From DATFDN01 sp963756495 (GTDB lineage: Bacteria > Pseudomonadota > Alphaproteobacteria > Acetobacterales > Acetobacteraceae), in assembly GCA_963756495.1 (NCBI GenBank), contig CAVWNS010000001.1, positions 310,001 to 374,000 on the forward strand: a stretch of DNA of 64,000 nucleotides. Direction: 5' to 3'. The notes below the pieces were generated by a model. That model worked only from the letters and a program-made list of their open reading frames with translations, was not told the origin of the DNA and searched no databases. Every line of letters begins with the position of its first letter. The first letter of the stretch is position 1. Positions 8,903-20,184 of the stretch are shown piece by piece. A program made the translations under genes and the position numbers.

Positions 8903-9796
8903 ATGGCCGGCGAGGTCGAGCAGCTCACGAAAACGGGCGTCCTCAACGGGGAGTCTCCCATCTGGAGCCCGGCGGCCGGCCAGTTGTTCTGGGTCGATAT
9001 ACGCGGACCAGCGTTGCACCATTATGACCCGTGGACCGGCACCGATCGCGCCTGGGAGATGCCGTCCTGGATCGGCGCCTGCTACCTGACCGAGACGGGC
9101 CTGGCGCTGACCCTGCGCAACGGCCTGTTCCTGTTCGATCCCGCCTCGGGCGCGCTGACCTTTCGCGCCGGGCCGCCCTATGACGCCCGCCGCTTCATGT
9201 TCAATGACGGCCGCTGCGACCGCCAGGGCCGACTGTTCGCGGGGCCGATGCTGGAGCCGCTGTCGCCGTCGGGGCAAGGCGCCGAGGGCGCGCCCCTCTG
9301 GCGCTACGACGGCCCGGAAACCTGGACGCCGCTGACGCAGCCGGTGCGGACCTCCAACGGCCTGGCATGGAGCCCCGACGGGCGCGTGATGTACCACGCC
9401 GACACCCGGCGCCACACGGTCTGGGCGTACGACTACGACCCCGCCACCGGCGCTGTGGCAAACCAGCGCGTGTTCGCGACGGTGGAGGTGCCCGGCGCAT
9501 CAGGCCCCGATGGCGCCACGGTGGACCGCGACGGGTTCTACTGGCTCGCGGTGTTCGGCGGCGGCTGCCTGCTGCGCTTCGACCCGGACGGCAAGCTGGA
9601 GCGACAGGTGGACCTGCCGTGCAGTTTCCCGACGATGCCGGCTTTCGGGGGTGCGGAGCTGGACATGATCTACGTGACCTCGGCCAATTACAAACTCAGC
9701 GAGGCGGAGCGCGCGGCCCGGCCCCAGGAAGGCGCCCTGTTCCGCCTGCCGGCGCCGGTACCGGGCTTGCCGGAGGCGGTGTTCAACGGAGGGTAG
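8903..9796 (+). CDS. SMP-30/gluconolactonase family protein
   Basis: A 297-residue six-bladed propeller of the SMP-30/gluconolactonase/LRE family. Diagnostic pieces are LNGESPIWSPAAGQLFWVDI at the start, FMFNDGRCDRQGRLFAG, TSNGLAWSPDGRVMYHADT and SGPDGATVDRDGFYWLAVF, which supply the metal-site Glu, Asn and Asp. These enzymes open sugar lactones in aldose oxidation. The start MAGEVEQL follows a GAGCGAGG box; an in-frame ATG at 8870 is less likely. It is divergent from the DUF4142 gene, and 8782-8902 must hold both promoters. Confidence 0.9.
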   Translation: MAGEVEQLTKTGVLNGESPIWSPAAGQLFWVDIRGPALHHYDPWTGTDRAWEMPSWIGACYLTETGLALTLRNGLFLFDPASGALTFRAGPPYDARRFMFNDGRCDRQGRLFAGPMLEPLSPSGQGAEGAPLWRYDGPETWTPLTQPVRTSNGLAWSPDGRVMYHADTRRHTVWAYDYDPATGAVANQRVFATVEVPGASGPDGATVDRDGFYWLAVFGGGCLLRFDPDGKLERQVDLPCSFPTMPAFGGAELDMIYVTSANYKLSEAERAARPQEGALFRLPAPVPGLPEAVFNGG

Positions 9797-9885
9797 TGCT
9801 TTGTCACCCGGCCGAGTTGCAGTTCACCACCAACGACCCCGCATCAAGCGCCGGGCTCTATCCGACAACACACGAATGACGAGCA

Positions 9886-11133
9886 CTAGGGCCCGGTTGC
9901 CACGCTAATGCCCGCAGCCGCAAAGCAGGCTTGCCATCCTTGCACTATGAACAGCGCTTGATCACAGATCACCCCTTTCGGAGAATAATCCCCCGTCACG
10001 GTTGCGTTCTCAGGGAGAATGGTCCTGAAGATCAGGGTGATGGGAACGTTGGTCGCACCCCACGGCAGCCAGGTTGCGTCTACCGGAAGCCAGGGTGGAG
10101 GCGCAGGGTCATTCGAGACAACGTAGGTGTAGAACTGGGTAGGATCGAGCCGCGTCTCAAAGTCAGCTTGGCATCCGATAACAGGGTACGGGATCACGCC
10201 GTCATTGTTGCACATTGACCAATAGCGGACCTGGACTTGGTCGTCGAATGCAGGCTGGAATACCGATCCACCTGGGTAGGTATTTGAGAAAACGAAGGCT
10301 TTGCCCCTTACAACGACAATTTTGCTAGGTTGGAAACAGAGGTTAGACGTTTGGAGATACGTAGTTTGCGGGTTCGGGAAAAAGTCCTGCCCGGGAGCGG
10401 CTCCGAAGGTGACGGCAGCCGGGGCCGGCTGGCCAGGAGTGCAACCGCCCGTTATGGAGGCCCGCTGGTTCGCGGCCGCTAGGATGTTTTGGAGAAAGTC
10501 GGCGGCGTCGCGAAATCCGCTTGCGAGGAGTAACGTAATCATATTGCCCAGGCTGCCCTCCGCACCTGCAAACGGACACGGCTGGAGCTTACGCACAGTT
10601 CCATCGCGGGCGACGAGGCTTACGCCAGGCACACCGAAACCGCCGGTTCTGTCCAAGCCTTGATCGGGCACGTAGACCCGATACACGACAAATGCCAGTT
10701 GGCTTCCTCCGACCTTCAGGACGTTGGTCGATCCGAGACCGCTGGCACTGACGGTAACTGTGTAGCTGTGCGGTTCATTCGCCGCCGGGGTCGCGAAAGG
10801 GTTCGTGCTGCCAGGGTCGGGCATAATTTGGCTGTCATAAAGCGTGCTGATAAGAGATCCGGTATGGTTGTAAGAACTGAGGTTGAAAAAGCGGACGTCC
10901 GGATAAGTGCCCTGGATGACCATCGCGTTCCAGAGATTTGTATCGAACGGCATAATCCAGTACGTCGCGTTCGTGTCTGGAGTGGCAACGTTAGTGATGC
11001 CCTGCCCCGTGCTTTCGAATGGCCAGCTACACACCGGCAACAGCGGGACAGCGGCGTGGGCGACAGGGACGCCGAGCGTGATAATGGACGTAGCTAAGCA
11101 TATGCGCGAGAGCACGTTGGACAGCCAATTCAT
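9886..11133 (-). CDS. Secreted protein of unknown function
   Basis: A 415-residue protein with a signal peptide ending near VPVAHA and a very strong ribosome site (GGGAGGGGAG) before the ATG. The mature protein is rich in aromatic, Asn and Pro residues, with recurring pieces such as ATYWIMPFD, YPDVRFFNLSSYNHTG, VYRVYVPDQGLDRTGG and, later, VRYWSMCNNDG, TYVVSNDP and TWLPWGATN. I recall similar secreted proteins in mycobacteria and other bacteria without a known function. A distant relation to DUF1254/DUF1214 proteins is possible but unproven. Base composition is noticeably lower in GC than the neighbours, suggesting acquisition. Confidence 0.6.
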   Translation of the reverse strand: MNWLSNVLSRICLATSIITLGVPVAHAAVPLLPVCSWPFESTGQGITNVATPDTNATYWIMPFDTNLWNAMVIQGTYPDVRFFNLSSYNHTGSLISTLYDSQIMPDPGSTNPFATPAANEPHSYTVTVSASGLGSTNVLKVGGSQLAFVVYRVYVPDQGLDRTGGFGVPGVSLVARDGTVRKLQPCPFAGAEGSLGNMITLLLASGFRDAADFLQNILAAANQRASITGGCTPGQPAPAAVTFGAAPGQDFFPNPQTTYLQTSNLCFQPSKIVVVRGKAFVFSNTYPGGSVFQPAFDDQVQVRYWSMCNNDGVIPYPVIGCQADFETRLDPTQFYTYVVSNDPAPPPWLPVDATWLPWGATNVPITLIFRTILPENATVTGDYSPKGVICDQALFIVQGWQACFAAAGISVATGP

Positions 11134-11457
11134 ACTCCCCTCCCGTTGTTAGACGAGTGGTTTGATCGACGCTGACAATTCTCTTTGCGCGCCGGACATG
11201 CAAGTCTGGACGCACGAGAGAAGGTATCGACGCCAAGCTCACCTGATGCTGAACCTCATTGAAATCGCCCCACAAGGTCGGACCAGTCGCCTTGCGGGCG
11301 ACAAGACTGCCGAAAGCTGCGATGTCACCGTCGTCCCTGCTTGCGGACGGATCTTGGTCCCATCCAACCACACGACCTGGTTCCCGACAAAATCCCTGCT
11401 ACTCCCCTGTCCTGCCCGCTCCCACCTATGGTGGGCTGCTGACCTGAGGACTTCCGC
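11134..11457. other. Intergenic region, no gene recognised
   Basis: A 324-bp spacer between divergently transcribed genes. It shares the lower GC of the secreted-protein gene at its left end. It should carry the promoters of both flanking genes, and TGAGGA just before 11458 is the ribosome site of the rightward gene. I see no RNA gene, repeat or credible reading frame in it. Confidence 0.5.
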
Positions 11458-13481
<2,024 letters not shown>

Positions 13482-13553
13482 CGCGGTGCTGAGGTCGCAC
13501 TTGGCTAGGTCCCGGCCCGCCGAAGAGAGCGGACCGGGGGAGCGTTCACGCGC

Positions 13554-14843
13554 ATGACCAATACCAGGTGGCGGATCGTCGTCCTGCTGCTGTTCGCGGG
13601 GACGATCAACTATATCGATCGTGTCAATCTCTCCTATGCCGCGCCCAGCTTCATGAAGCTGTTCGGCATCGGGCCGGCCGAGATGGGCGTCGTGTTCTCG
13701 GCCTTCCTCTGGACTTATTTCCTCCTGCAGGTGCCGATGGGGATCGCGCTCGACCGCTTCGGCGTGCGCTTCATCTTTGGCGGCGCGGCGCTGCTGTGGG
13801 GGGCTGCCACCATGTTGACCGCCACGGCGTCCGGTGTCGGCGCGCTGATCGGATGGCGCATCCTGCTCGGCGTGGGCGAGGCTCCGCTGGCGCCGGCGGG
13901 CACCAAGGTGATCGGGTTCTGGGTGGCCGACCAGGAACGCGGCTTTGCCTCGGCCATGACCGTGGCGGGCGTGCCGCTCGGTGTGTTCATCGGATCGCCC
14001 TTCATCGGATGGCTGCTCGCCGAGTTCGGATGGCCGGCGGTGTTCGTCGGCACCGGGCTGGTCGCGGTGATCTGGGCGCTGGTCTGGATCGCTTACTACC
14101 GCCAGCCCGAGAGCCACCGCAGTGCCAACGAGGCGGAACGCCAGTACTTGCGCGACAATATCGACCGGACCGGCCGCCGGGCGGTGCCGCAACGCGCAAG
14201 CTGGGGCGAGTTGCTGACCAACCGTAACGTGCTCGGCCTGTCGCTCGGCCACGCGACGCTGCTGTTCAATCTCTATTTCCTGCTCACGTGGATGCCGACC
14301 TACCTGATCCAGCAGCATCACCTGACGATGCTGCACACCGGCATCTACGGCTCGATCCCCTGGTTCTTCGGCCTTGTCGGCGCGTTGCTCGGCGGCAGGC
14401 TGTCGGACGGGCTGGTCAAGCGCGGCTGGCCGATGATGCTGGCGCGCAAGGCATTCCTCGCCCTCGGCATGATCCTCAGCCTGGCTTCGCTGCTGTCGGT
14501 GTTCACCGTTTCGCTGCTCGCCACCATCGCCTGCCTGTCGGTCGCGGTGTTCGGCATTCTGCTGACCAACAGCGTCGTCTGGGCGGCCAACGCCGAGATC
14601 GCGCCGGTCGAGCAGGGCGCTCAGGTCAGCGCGGTGCAGAACTGTGCCGGCAATGCCGCCGGCCTGCTGGCGCCGATCGTGGTCGGGGCCCTGCTGCAGG
14701 CCACCGGCTCGTGGTGGCCGGCGCCGATGATCGCCGCGGCCGTCGTCGCGTTGCTCGGCGCGGCGGTGTACGCATTCATGCTCTCCGACGAGGGGCGGCT
14801 GGCGGTACCCGGGCCGCGGCAGGCCACCGGCCTCGCCGGCTGA
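13554..14843 (+). CDS. ACS-family MFS transporter
   Basis: A 429-residue, 12-helix major-facilitator protein. TINYIDRVNLSYAAP in helix 1, DRFGVRFIFGGAALLWG after helix 2 and GWRILLGVGEAPLAPAG in helix 4 are typical of the anion:cation symporter subfamily that imports organic acids such as hexuronates, galactonate or tartrate. A GGGGGAG ribosome site precedes the ATG. The substrate is unknown and no sugar-acid catabolic gene is adjacent. Confidence 0.88.
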   Translation: MTNTRWRIVVLLLFAGTINYIDRVNLSYAAPSFMKLFGIGPAEMGVVFSAFLWTYFLLQVPMGIALDRFGVRFIFGGAALLWGAATMLTATASGVGALIGWRILLGVGEAPLAPAGTKVIGFWVADQERGFASAMTVAGVPLGVFIGSPFIGWLLAEFGWPAVFVGTGLVAVIWALVWIAYYRQPESHRSANEAERQYLRDNIDRTGRRAVPQRASWGELLTNRNVLGLSLGHATLLFNLYFLLTWMPTYLIQQHHLTMLHTGIYGSIPWFFGLVGALLGGRLSDGLVKRGWPMMLARKAFLALGMILSLASLLSVFTVSLLATIACLSVAVFGILLTNSVVWAANAEIAPVEQGAQVSAVQNCAGNAAGLLAPIVVGALLQATGSWWPAPMIAAAVVALLGAAVYAFMLSDEGRLAVPGPRQATGLAG

Positions 14844-14943
14844 CGTCACGGCCTCGTCCTGTCGCCGGCCTCCGCCCTCCCTTGACAGCCGGCCCGCGCC
14901 GGGTCTGCCATCCGCGCCCGGCGTCTCCAGGAGGCGGATCACC

Positions 14944-15432
14944 GTGCCACAACTCTCGCTGCACACCCCGATCGGCGACATCACCATTTCCGAAGAGGAC
15001 GATGCGATTGTCGCGCTCGATTGGGGCTGGGGACGGGATCAGGCGGAGACGCGCCTGCTCGCCGCGGCGCGCGAGCAGCTCTTTGCCTATTTCGACCTCG
15101 ACCTGACCCGCTTCGAGCTGCCGCTTGCGCCGGCCGGATCGGCCTACCAGCGGCGCGTCTGGCATGCGCTGCGGGCGATTCCCTACGGCCAGACCTGCAC
15201 CTACGCCGACATCGCCGCCGTCGCCGGTGGCGTCGCCCGGGCCGTGGGCCAGGCCAACCGCGCCAACCCACTGCCGATCCTGGTCCCTTGCCACCGCGTG
15301 GTCGCCGCGTCCGGGCTCGGCGGCTATACGGGCGGCGCCGGGTTGGCCATCAAACGCCACCTTCTGGCCTTGGAAGCGGGCGAGCGTGTCGTCCTCAGCC
15401 CTCCCGCAGAGGCCACCGGAGAACACGCATGA
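14944..15432 (+). CDS. ogt: Methylated-DNA--protein-cysteine methyltransferase
   Basis: This 162-residue suicide repair protein removes alkyl groups from O6-alkylguanine. It shows the helix-turn-helix YQRRVWHALRAIPYGQT, the arginine-finger context GQANRANPLPILVPCHRVV with the acceptor cysteine in PCHRV, and GLGGYTGG after it. Translation starts at GTG 14944 behind AGGAGGCGG. The stop overlaps the start of the next gene (ATGA at 15429-15432), so the two are translationally coupled. The short N-terminal domain is Ogt-like rather than Ada. Confidence 0.95.
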   Translation: MPQLSLHTPIGDITISEEDDAIVALDWGWGRDQAETRLLAAAREQLFAYFDLDLTRFELPLAPAGSAYQRRVWHALRAIPYGQTCTYADIAAVAGGVARAVGQANRANPLPILVPCHRVVAASGLGGYTGGAGLAIKRHLLALEAGERVVLSPPAEATGEHA

Positions 15433-16403
15433 CCAAGGCCATCCGCATCCACGCCTATGGCGGTCCCGAGGTGATGAAGTGGGAGGACGTGCCCACGCCA
15501 GAGCCAGGGCCCGGAGAAGCATTGGTCAAGCATGAGGCAGTCGGGCTCAACTACATCGACGTCTATTTCCGGACCGGCCTCTACAAGGCTCCGTCGATGC
15601 CGGCCACCATCGGCCTTGAAGGCGCCGGCACCGTGGCCGCCGTGGGCGAGGAGGTGACCGAGGTGGCCGTCGGCGACCGCGTGGCCTATGCGGGCGGGGC
15701 GATCGGTGCTTATGCCATCCAACGGGTGATCGCCGCCGACCGGTTGCTGAAGCTGCCGCCTAGCATCGACTTCCGGACCGCCGCGGCGATGATGCTGCAA
15801 GGTTTGACGACGCAGTACCTCGTGCGCAGCACCTACCGCGTGAAGGCGGGCGACACGATTGTGGTTCACGCTGCGGCGGGCGGCGTGGGGCTACTGCTGT
15901 GCCAGTGGGCCAAGCACCTGAACGCCACCGTGATCGGCGTCGTCTCCAGCGAGGCAAAGGCCGAGCTGGCGCGATCCTTCGGCGCGACGCACGCGCTGGT
16001 CGGTGCGGGGAATCTGCCGGCCGAGGTCAAGCGCATCACCGGCGGCGCCATGGTCCCCGTGGTATACGACAGCGTCGGCCGGGACACGTTCATGACCAGC
16101 CTGGACTGCCTGGCCCCGCGCGGCCTGATGGTCAGCTTCGGGAACGCCTCCGGCCCGGTGCCACCGCTCGACATCTCCGTCCTGTCGGCCAAGGGCAGCC
16201 TGTATCTCACCCGCCCCAGCCTGGCGAGCTACACCGCGAGCCGTCCCGACCTGGAGACGGCGGCCAAGGAGCTGTTCGACGTGGTGGGGGTCGGGGCGGT
16301 AAAGATCCAGGTCAACCAGACCTTCCCGCTGAAGGACGCCGCGCAGGCGCACGCGGCCTTGGAGGCGCGGCAGACCACGGGCAGCACGGTCCTGCTGCCC
16401 TGA
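15429..16403 (+). CDS. NADPH:quinone oxidoreductase (zeta-crystallin type)
   Basis: A 324-residue zinc-independent MDR enzyme. The GroES-like N-terminal half (MKWEDVPTPEPGPGEALVK, GLNYIDVYFRTGLY) is followed by the Rossmann motif in VVHAAAGGVGLLLCQWA. The zinc-ligand cysteines of alcohol dehydrogenases are absent, as expected for QOR. It reduces quinones or enals with NADPH in the cytoplasm. The start overlaps the ogt stop by ATGA, pointing to a small detoxification operon. Confidence 0.92.
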   Translation: MTKAIRIHAYGGPEVMKWEDVPTPEPGPGEALVKHEAVGLNYIDVYFRTGLYKAPSMPATIGLEGAGTVAAVGEEVTEVAVGDRVAYAGGAIGAYAIQRVIAADRLLKLPPSIDFRTAAAMMLQGLTTQYLVRSTYRVKAGDTIVVHAAAGGVGLLLCQWAKHLNATVIGVVSSEAKAELARSFGATHALVGAGNLPAEVKRITGGAMVPVVYDSVGRDTFMTSLDCLAPRGLMVSFGNASGPVPPLDISVLSAKGSLYLTRPSLASYTASRPDLETAAKELFDVVGVGAVKIQVNQTFPLKDAAQAHAALEARQTTGSTVLLP

Positions 16404-16455
16404 CCCGCGCAGGGCGGACTTCCTCGCCCGGGCCCAGGGCGCCATTCTGCGGGGC

Positions 16456-17931
16456 ATGAGACTCGGCGCAACCACATCGCGCGGCCCTCCGCGTGTCTCA
16501 CGCCAGTCGCGCATCACCGCGATGATCGTGGCCTGCGCGATGTTCATGCAGAACCTCGACTCGACGGTGATCGCTACCGCGCTGCCGACGATGGCGAAGG
16601 CGTTCGGCTCCGATCCCGTGCACATGAACGTCGCGCTGACCGCCTACCTGCTGAGCGTGGCGGTGTTCATCCCGGCCAGCGGCTGGGTGGCCGACCGCTT
16701 CGGCACCCGCGCCGTGTTCTCTGCCGCGATCGCGGTGTTCACTGTGGGCTCCGTGTTGTGCGGGCGGGCCAATACGCTGACATTCCTGGTCGCCGCCCGC
16801 ATTCTGCAGGGCGCGGGCGGGGCGATGATGGTGCCGGTCGGCCGGCTGGTGTTGCTGCGCACCGTCGCCCGCTCCGAACTGGTGGCTGCGATGGCCTGGC
16901 TGACGGTCCCTGCCCTGCTCGGGCCGGTGCTCGGGCCGCCGGTGGGCGGGCTGATCGTCACGTACGCCTCCTGGCGATGGATCTTCGACATCAACGTGCC
17001 GATCGGCATCCTGGGGATCGTGCTGGTCCGGCTGTTCATCGAGGAAGTGCGCGAGCCGCCGTCCGGGCCCTTCGACCTGCGTGGACTGATCCTGTCGGCG
17101 CTTGCGCTGTCAGGGCTGATGTTCGGGTTGGAGACGGCCGGCCGGGGCGTGGTGGCGCCGGCGGTCACTGCCGAGCTGGTCCTGGCGGGGCTGCTCGCGG
17201 GCGCGGGCTATCTGTGGCACGCGAAGCGCCATCCCGCCCCCCTGCTCGATCTCTCCCTGATGCGATTGCCGTGCTTCGGGGTCGCGATGTCGGCGATGAT
17301 GCCCTTCCGCATGGGGATCGGGGCGATTCCGTTCCTGTTGCCGCTGATGCTGCAAGTCGGGTTCGGCCGCACGGCGGCGCAGAGCGGCATGATCACCTTC
17401 GCCAGCTCGGCCGGGGCGCTGGTGATGAAGCCGGTGGCGCAGCGGGCGCTGCGGGCGTTCGGGTTCCGCAATACGCTGGTTTGGAACGGGGTCGTCTCGG
17501 CGGTGATGCTGGCGCTGTGCGCCGCGTTCCGGCCCACCTGGCCAGCGGCGGCGATCTATGCGGCGCTGCTGATCGGCGGGTTCTTCCGCTCGCTCCAGTT
17601 CACCGCGTATAACACGCTGGCCTATGGCGACGTGCCCCGGAACCGGGTGAGCGCGGCCACCAGTCTCTACACCGCGGCCCAGCAGCTGGCGGCCACCATC
17701 GGCATCTCCGCAGGCGCGGCGGCGCTCGAGGTGGCGATGACGCTGTCCGGGCACGGCTCGCCGACAACGTGGGATTTCAGCATGGCGTTCATCGCGGTGT
17801 CGATCTTCACGCTTGCCGCCGGGCCGATCGCGTTGCTGATGCCGCGCGATGCCGGCGACGACCTGGCCGGCCGCGAGCGGGCGGAACCATCGACCCCACC
17901 CGTGCGGGCAACGGCGGAGGCGGCGGATTGA
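16456..17931 (+). CDS. DHA2-family MFS drug exporter
   Basis: A 491-residue transporter with about 14 hydrophobic segments. MFMQNLDSTVIATALPTMAKAF and ADRFGTRAVFSAAIAVFTVGS are the helix 1 and loop 2-3 signatures of the EmrB/QacA (DHA2) group of proton-driven multidrug exporters, and ASWRWIFDINVPIGI follows helix 5. No EmrA-type adaptor or outer-membrane factor is adjacent. The gene is 52 bp past the quinone oxidoreductase and may be transcribed with it. Confidence 0.9.
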   Translation: MRLGATTSRGPPRVSRQSRITAMIVACAMFMQNLDSTVIATALPTMAKAFGSDPVHMNVALTAYLLSVAVFIPASGWVADRFGTRAVFSAAIAVFTVGSVLCGRANTLTFLVAARILQGAGGAMMVPVGRLVLLRTVARSELVAAMAWLTVPALLGPVLGPPVGGLIVTYASWRWIFDINVPIGILGIVLVRLFIEEVREPPSGPFDLRGLILSALALSGLMFGLETAGRGVVAPAVTAELVLAGLLAGAGYLWHAKRHPAPLLDLSLMRLPCFGVAMSAMMPFRMGIGAIPFLLPLMLQVGFGRTAAQSGMITFASSAGALVMKPVAQRALRAFGFRNTLVWNGVVSAVMLALCAAFRPTWPAAAIYAALLIGGFFRSLQFTAYNTLAYGDVPRNRVSAATSLYTAAQQLAATIGISAGAAALEVAMTLSGHGSPTTWDFSMAFIAVSIFTLAAGPIALLMPRDAGDDLAGRERAEPSTPPVRATAEAAD

Positions 17932-17986
17932 GCGGGGCGATCCGGCACGGCGGATCCGGATGACGAACCGGGCCTGGGGATGGATT

Positions 17987-18063
17987 TGGTCGGAGTGAGA
18001 GGATTCGAACCTCCGGCCCCTGCGTCCCGAACACAGTGCTCTACCAGGCTGAGCTACACTCCG
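17987..18063 (-). tRNA. tRNA-Pro(CGG)
   Basis: The reverse complement folds as a standard 77-nt cloverleaf. The acceptor stem is CGGAGTG/CACTCCG, then discriminator A and an encoded CCA. The anticodon stem CTGTG/CGCAG (one G-U pair) closes the loop TTCGGGA, whose anticodon CGG reads the proline codon CCG. The T-arm carries GGTTCGAATCC. Confidence 0.96.
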
Positions 18064-18284
18064 GCCGAGCCGGGCGTATAGCCGCCGCCGGCCGTGCCGG
18101 CAAGGCGTGATGTCCGAAGGGGTGTGTCAGCTTGGATAGTGGCTTCCGAGCCAAAGCGGGAGAGCATCAGGATCTCTGGGTGCTCACGAGGCAGCGGCTT
18201 GAGCGGCACCGTTTCCACCATCGTTGGCAGCCCCGGATACCAGCGCTCGAACACGTCACACCGCCATGCAATCGCGCCGATCAT
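18054..18284 (-). CDS. Possible small hypothetical ORF or gene remnant
   Basis: The 286-bp space between tRNA-Pro and the RlpA-like gene contains an open frame whose first about 50 codons (MIGAIAWRCDVFERWYPGLP, later EHPEILMLSRFGSE) show the strong G/C bias at third positions seen in real genes of this window. The bias fades towards the tRNA, and the frame runs into its 5' end, so the tail is unlikely to be genuine. I recognise no family. It may be the remnant of a decayed gene. Confidence 0.2.
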   Translation of the reverse strand: MIGAIAWRCDVFERWYPGLPTMVETVPLKPLPREHPEILMLSRFGSEATIQADTPLRTSRLAGTAGGGYTPGSAGV

Positions 18285-18349
18285 CTGAAGCCCACGACCC
18301 TCGGTCAGCCTCGTTCCGACAATCGCTCGGTGGCGACGCCGGTGGATGA

Positions 18350-18748
18350 TCAGGGATGCTTGCCGTTGGAGTCAGGCTGTACGGTGACCGGAGCGGTGCC
18401 TGATTTCTCCATGCCGAGTCGACCCGCTGCTGCCTTGGAGACGTCCACCACCCGATCCTGACGCGTCGGGCCACGGTCCGTGACCGTGACATGCGTGGAC
18501 TGTCCTGTCCGCTTGTTGGTGACGGTGGCCCCGCTCCCCAGGGGCAGCGTGCGAGATGCGGCGGTCTCGCCCTGTGGATTGACCTTGGCACCGCTTGCCG
18601 TTTTCGTATGGCCATTCTGGCCGCCCGCGAAGTAAGACGCCTGCCCTTGCTGGTTTCCCGGTTGCGCCTGCTGCTGCGCACCGGCCTGCACGGGAGCGGC
18701 GATCAGGGGTGCTGCGATCAGGGCCGCCGCCAACCACATGTTGTTCAT
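18350..18748 (-). CDS. RlpA-like double-psi beta-barrel protein
   Basis: A 132-residue exported protein. Signal peptide MNNMWLAAALIAAPLIAAPVQA leads into the RlpA barrel: QASYFAGGQNGHTKTASG, LPLGSGATVTNKRTGQST, VTVTDRGP and RVVDVSKAAAGRLGM. The DRGP and DVS..A elements carry the catalytic Asp of RlpA-type lytic transglycosylases. The C-terminal SPOR domain of classical RlpA is missing, so it is a minimal form. AGGAG lies seven bases before the ATG. Confidence 0.88.
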   Translation of the reverse strand: MNNMWLAAALIAAPLIAAPVQAGAQQQAQPGNQQGQASYFAGGQNGHTKTASGAKVNPQGETAASRTLPLGSGATVTNKRTGQSTHVTVTDRGPTRQDRVVDVSKAAAGRLGMEKSGTAPVTVQPDSNGKHP

Positions 18749-18886
18749 ACGATTGCTCCTGGACGAGTTTGCTCCCTATCTAACCAGGAAGGGACTCAAC
18801 CGTTGCCGCTGATCGCGCGAGGGTGCGTCGGGGCCCGGGATGAGAGGACTTGCCCTTGCCCTCCAGCCGGCGCCGAGGTTTGTTTG

Positions 18887-20086
18887 ATGGCCAGCTCCGA
18901 ACAGCAGATCACGTATTGGCTCGCGACCCAGCAGGACGCGATGGTCGCCCTGTTGCGCGAGATGGTGGATATCGACAGCGGCAGCTACGACAAGCCCGGG
19001 ATCGACGCGGTGGGACAGGTGGTCCGGCACTTCCTGGAGGCCCACGGGGTCGCGGTCGAGACACACGCGCGGCCGCTTCATGGCGATGTGCTGCGCGCCG
19101 TCGCACCCTGGGATGGCCCAGGAAATCGATCGGGGACTGGGTCAACCGGGAACGCGGGCGGCAGTATCGTGCTCATGGGCCATCGCGACACGGTGTTCCC
19201 GGACGGCGAGGCGATGCGTCGGCCGTTCACCGTCCGCGACGGCACCGCCTATGGCCCGGGTGTGGCCGACATGAAGGCCGGGCTGGTGATGAACTGCTTC
19301 CTGCTCGCCGCCTTCGCCCGCTTCGGCGGCGCCCCAGCCCCGCTGATCGGCCTGTTCACCGGCGACGAGGAGATCGGCAGCCCCGAGGGCCGCCCGCTCA
19401 TCGAGGCGGCGGCGCGGGGTGCCCGCGCGGTGTTCAACAGCGAACCGGGGCGCGTGTCCGGCAATGTCGTCACCGGCCGCAAGGGCGGCGTGTTCATGGC
19501 TGTCCGCATCACTGGCCGGGCCGCGCATTCCGGCGGCAACTTCCAGGAGGGCATCAGCGCGATCGAGGAACTGGCGCGCAAAATTCAGGCGATCCATGCG
19601 CTGACCGACCTCGAACGCGGCATCACGCTGAATGTCGGCCTGGTACGTGGCGGGCAGAGCGTGAACACCGTGGCGCCGCTGGCCGAGGCCGAGATCGACC
19701 TGCGTTACGTCCGCCCCGAGGATCGCGAGGAGGCGATGGCGCGCATTGATTCGATCGTCACCCGCAGCTTCGTCCCCGGCACCCGGGCCGAGCTGGCCGT
19801 CAAGGGCGAGTTCCTGCCCCTGACCCAGAGCTCGGCGGCCAAGCGCCTGTTCGACCTCTATGTGGACGCGGCGCAGGCCACCGGCTTCGCGACAGCGGGG
19901 GAGTTCACCGGCGGTTGCGCCAATTCCGGCTTCGCCGCCGGGGTCGGCGCGGCGACGATCTGCGCGGTCGGCCCGGTCGGCGGCAAGGCCCACACCCCGG
20001 ACGAGTTCCTGCGCCTCGATACCCTGGTGCCGCGCGCCCAGGCCTGCGCCCGCGCGATCCTGCGGCTGGAGCACGCGGGCCTGTAG
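18887..20086 (+). CDS. M20 family metallopeptidase (carboxypeptidase G2-like)
   Basis: A 399-residue di-zinc hydrolase. Metal and catalytic motifs are LMGHRDTVFPDGEA (His, Asp), GPGVADMKAGLVM (bridging Asp), LFTGDEEIGSPEGR (catalytic Glu) and AVGPVGGKAHTPDEFL near the end. The dimerisation domain begins at GRAAHSGGNFQEGISAIEELA. Family members remove C-terminal glutamate or other amino acids from peptides, folates or N-acyl amino acids. The start is placed at MASSEQQI; earlier in-frame codons lie in low-quality coding sequence. It stands directly before a TRAP transporter, suggesting hydrolysis of the imported acid. Confidence 0.9.
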   Translation: MASSEQQITYWLATQQDAMVALLREMVDIDSGSYDKPGIDAVGQVVRHFLEAHGVAVETHARPLHGDVLRAVAPWDGPGNRSGTGSTGNAGGSIVLMGHRDTVFPDGEAMRRPFTVRDGTAYGPGVADMKAGLVMNCFLLAAFARFGGAPAPLIGLFTGDEEIGSPEGRPLIEAAARGARAVFNSEPGRVSGNVVTGRKGGVFMAVRITGRAAHSGGNFQEGISAIEELARKIQAIHALTDLERGITLNVGLVRGGQSVNTVAPLAEAEIDLRYVRPEDREEAMARIDSIVTRSFVPGTRAELAVKGEFLPLTQSSAAKRLFDLYVDAAQATGFATAGEFTGGCANSGFAAGVGAATICAVGPVGGKAHTPDEFLRLDTLVPRAQACARAILRLEHAGL

Positions 20087-20184
20087 CCGCGCAATCAGGG
20101 CCCGTCTGTGGCCGATCCCCGCTGACGGGAATTGACATCGAACCGGTCCGCACCGGATCATTCCCGCCGAAACGGGAGAAAACC

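Noticed and set aside
20130..20160. CCGGT-N4-ACCGG inverted repeat before dctP as a defined operator
   Set aside because: Five-base arms are expected by chance in DNA of this GC content, and no regulator gene is adjacent; mentioned only as context.
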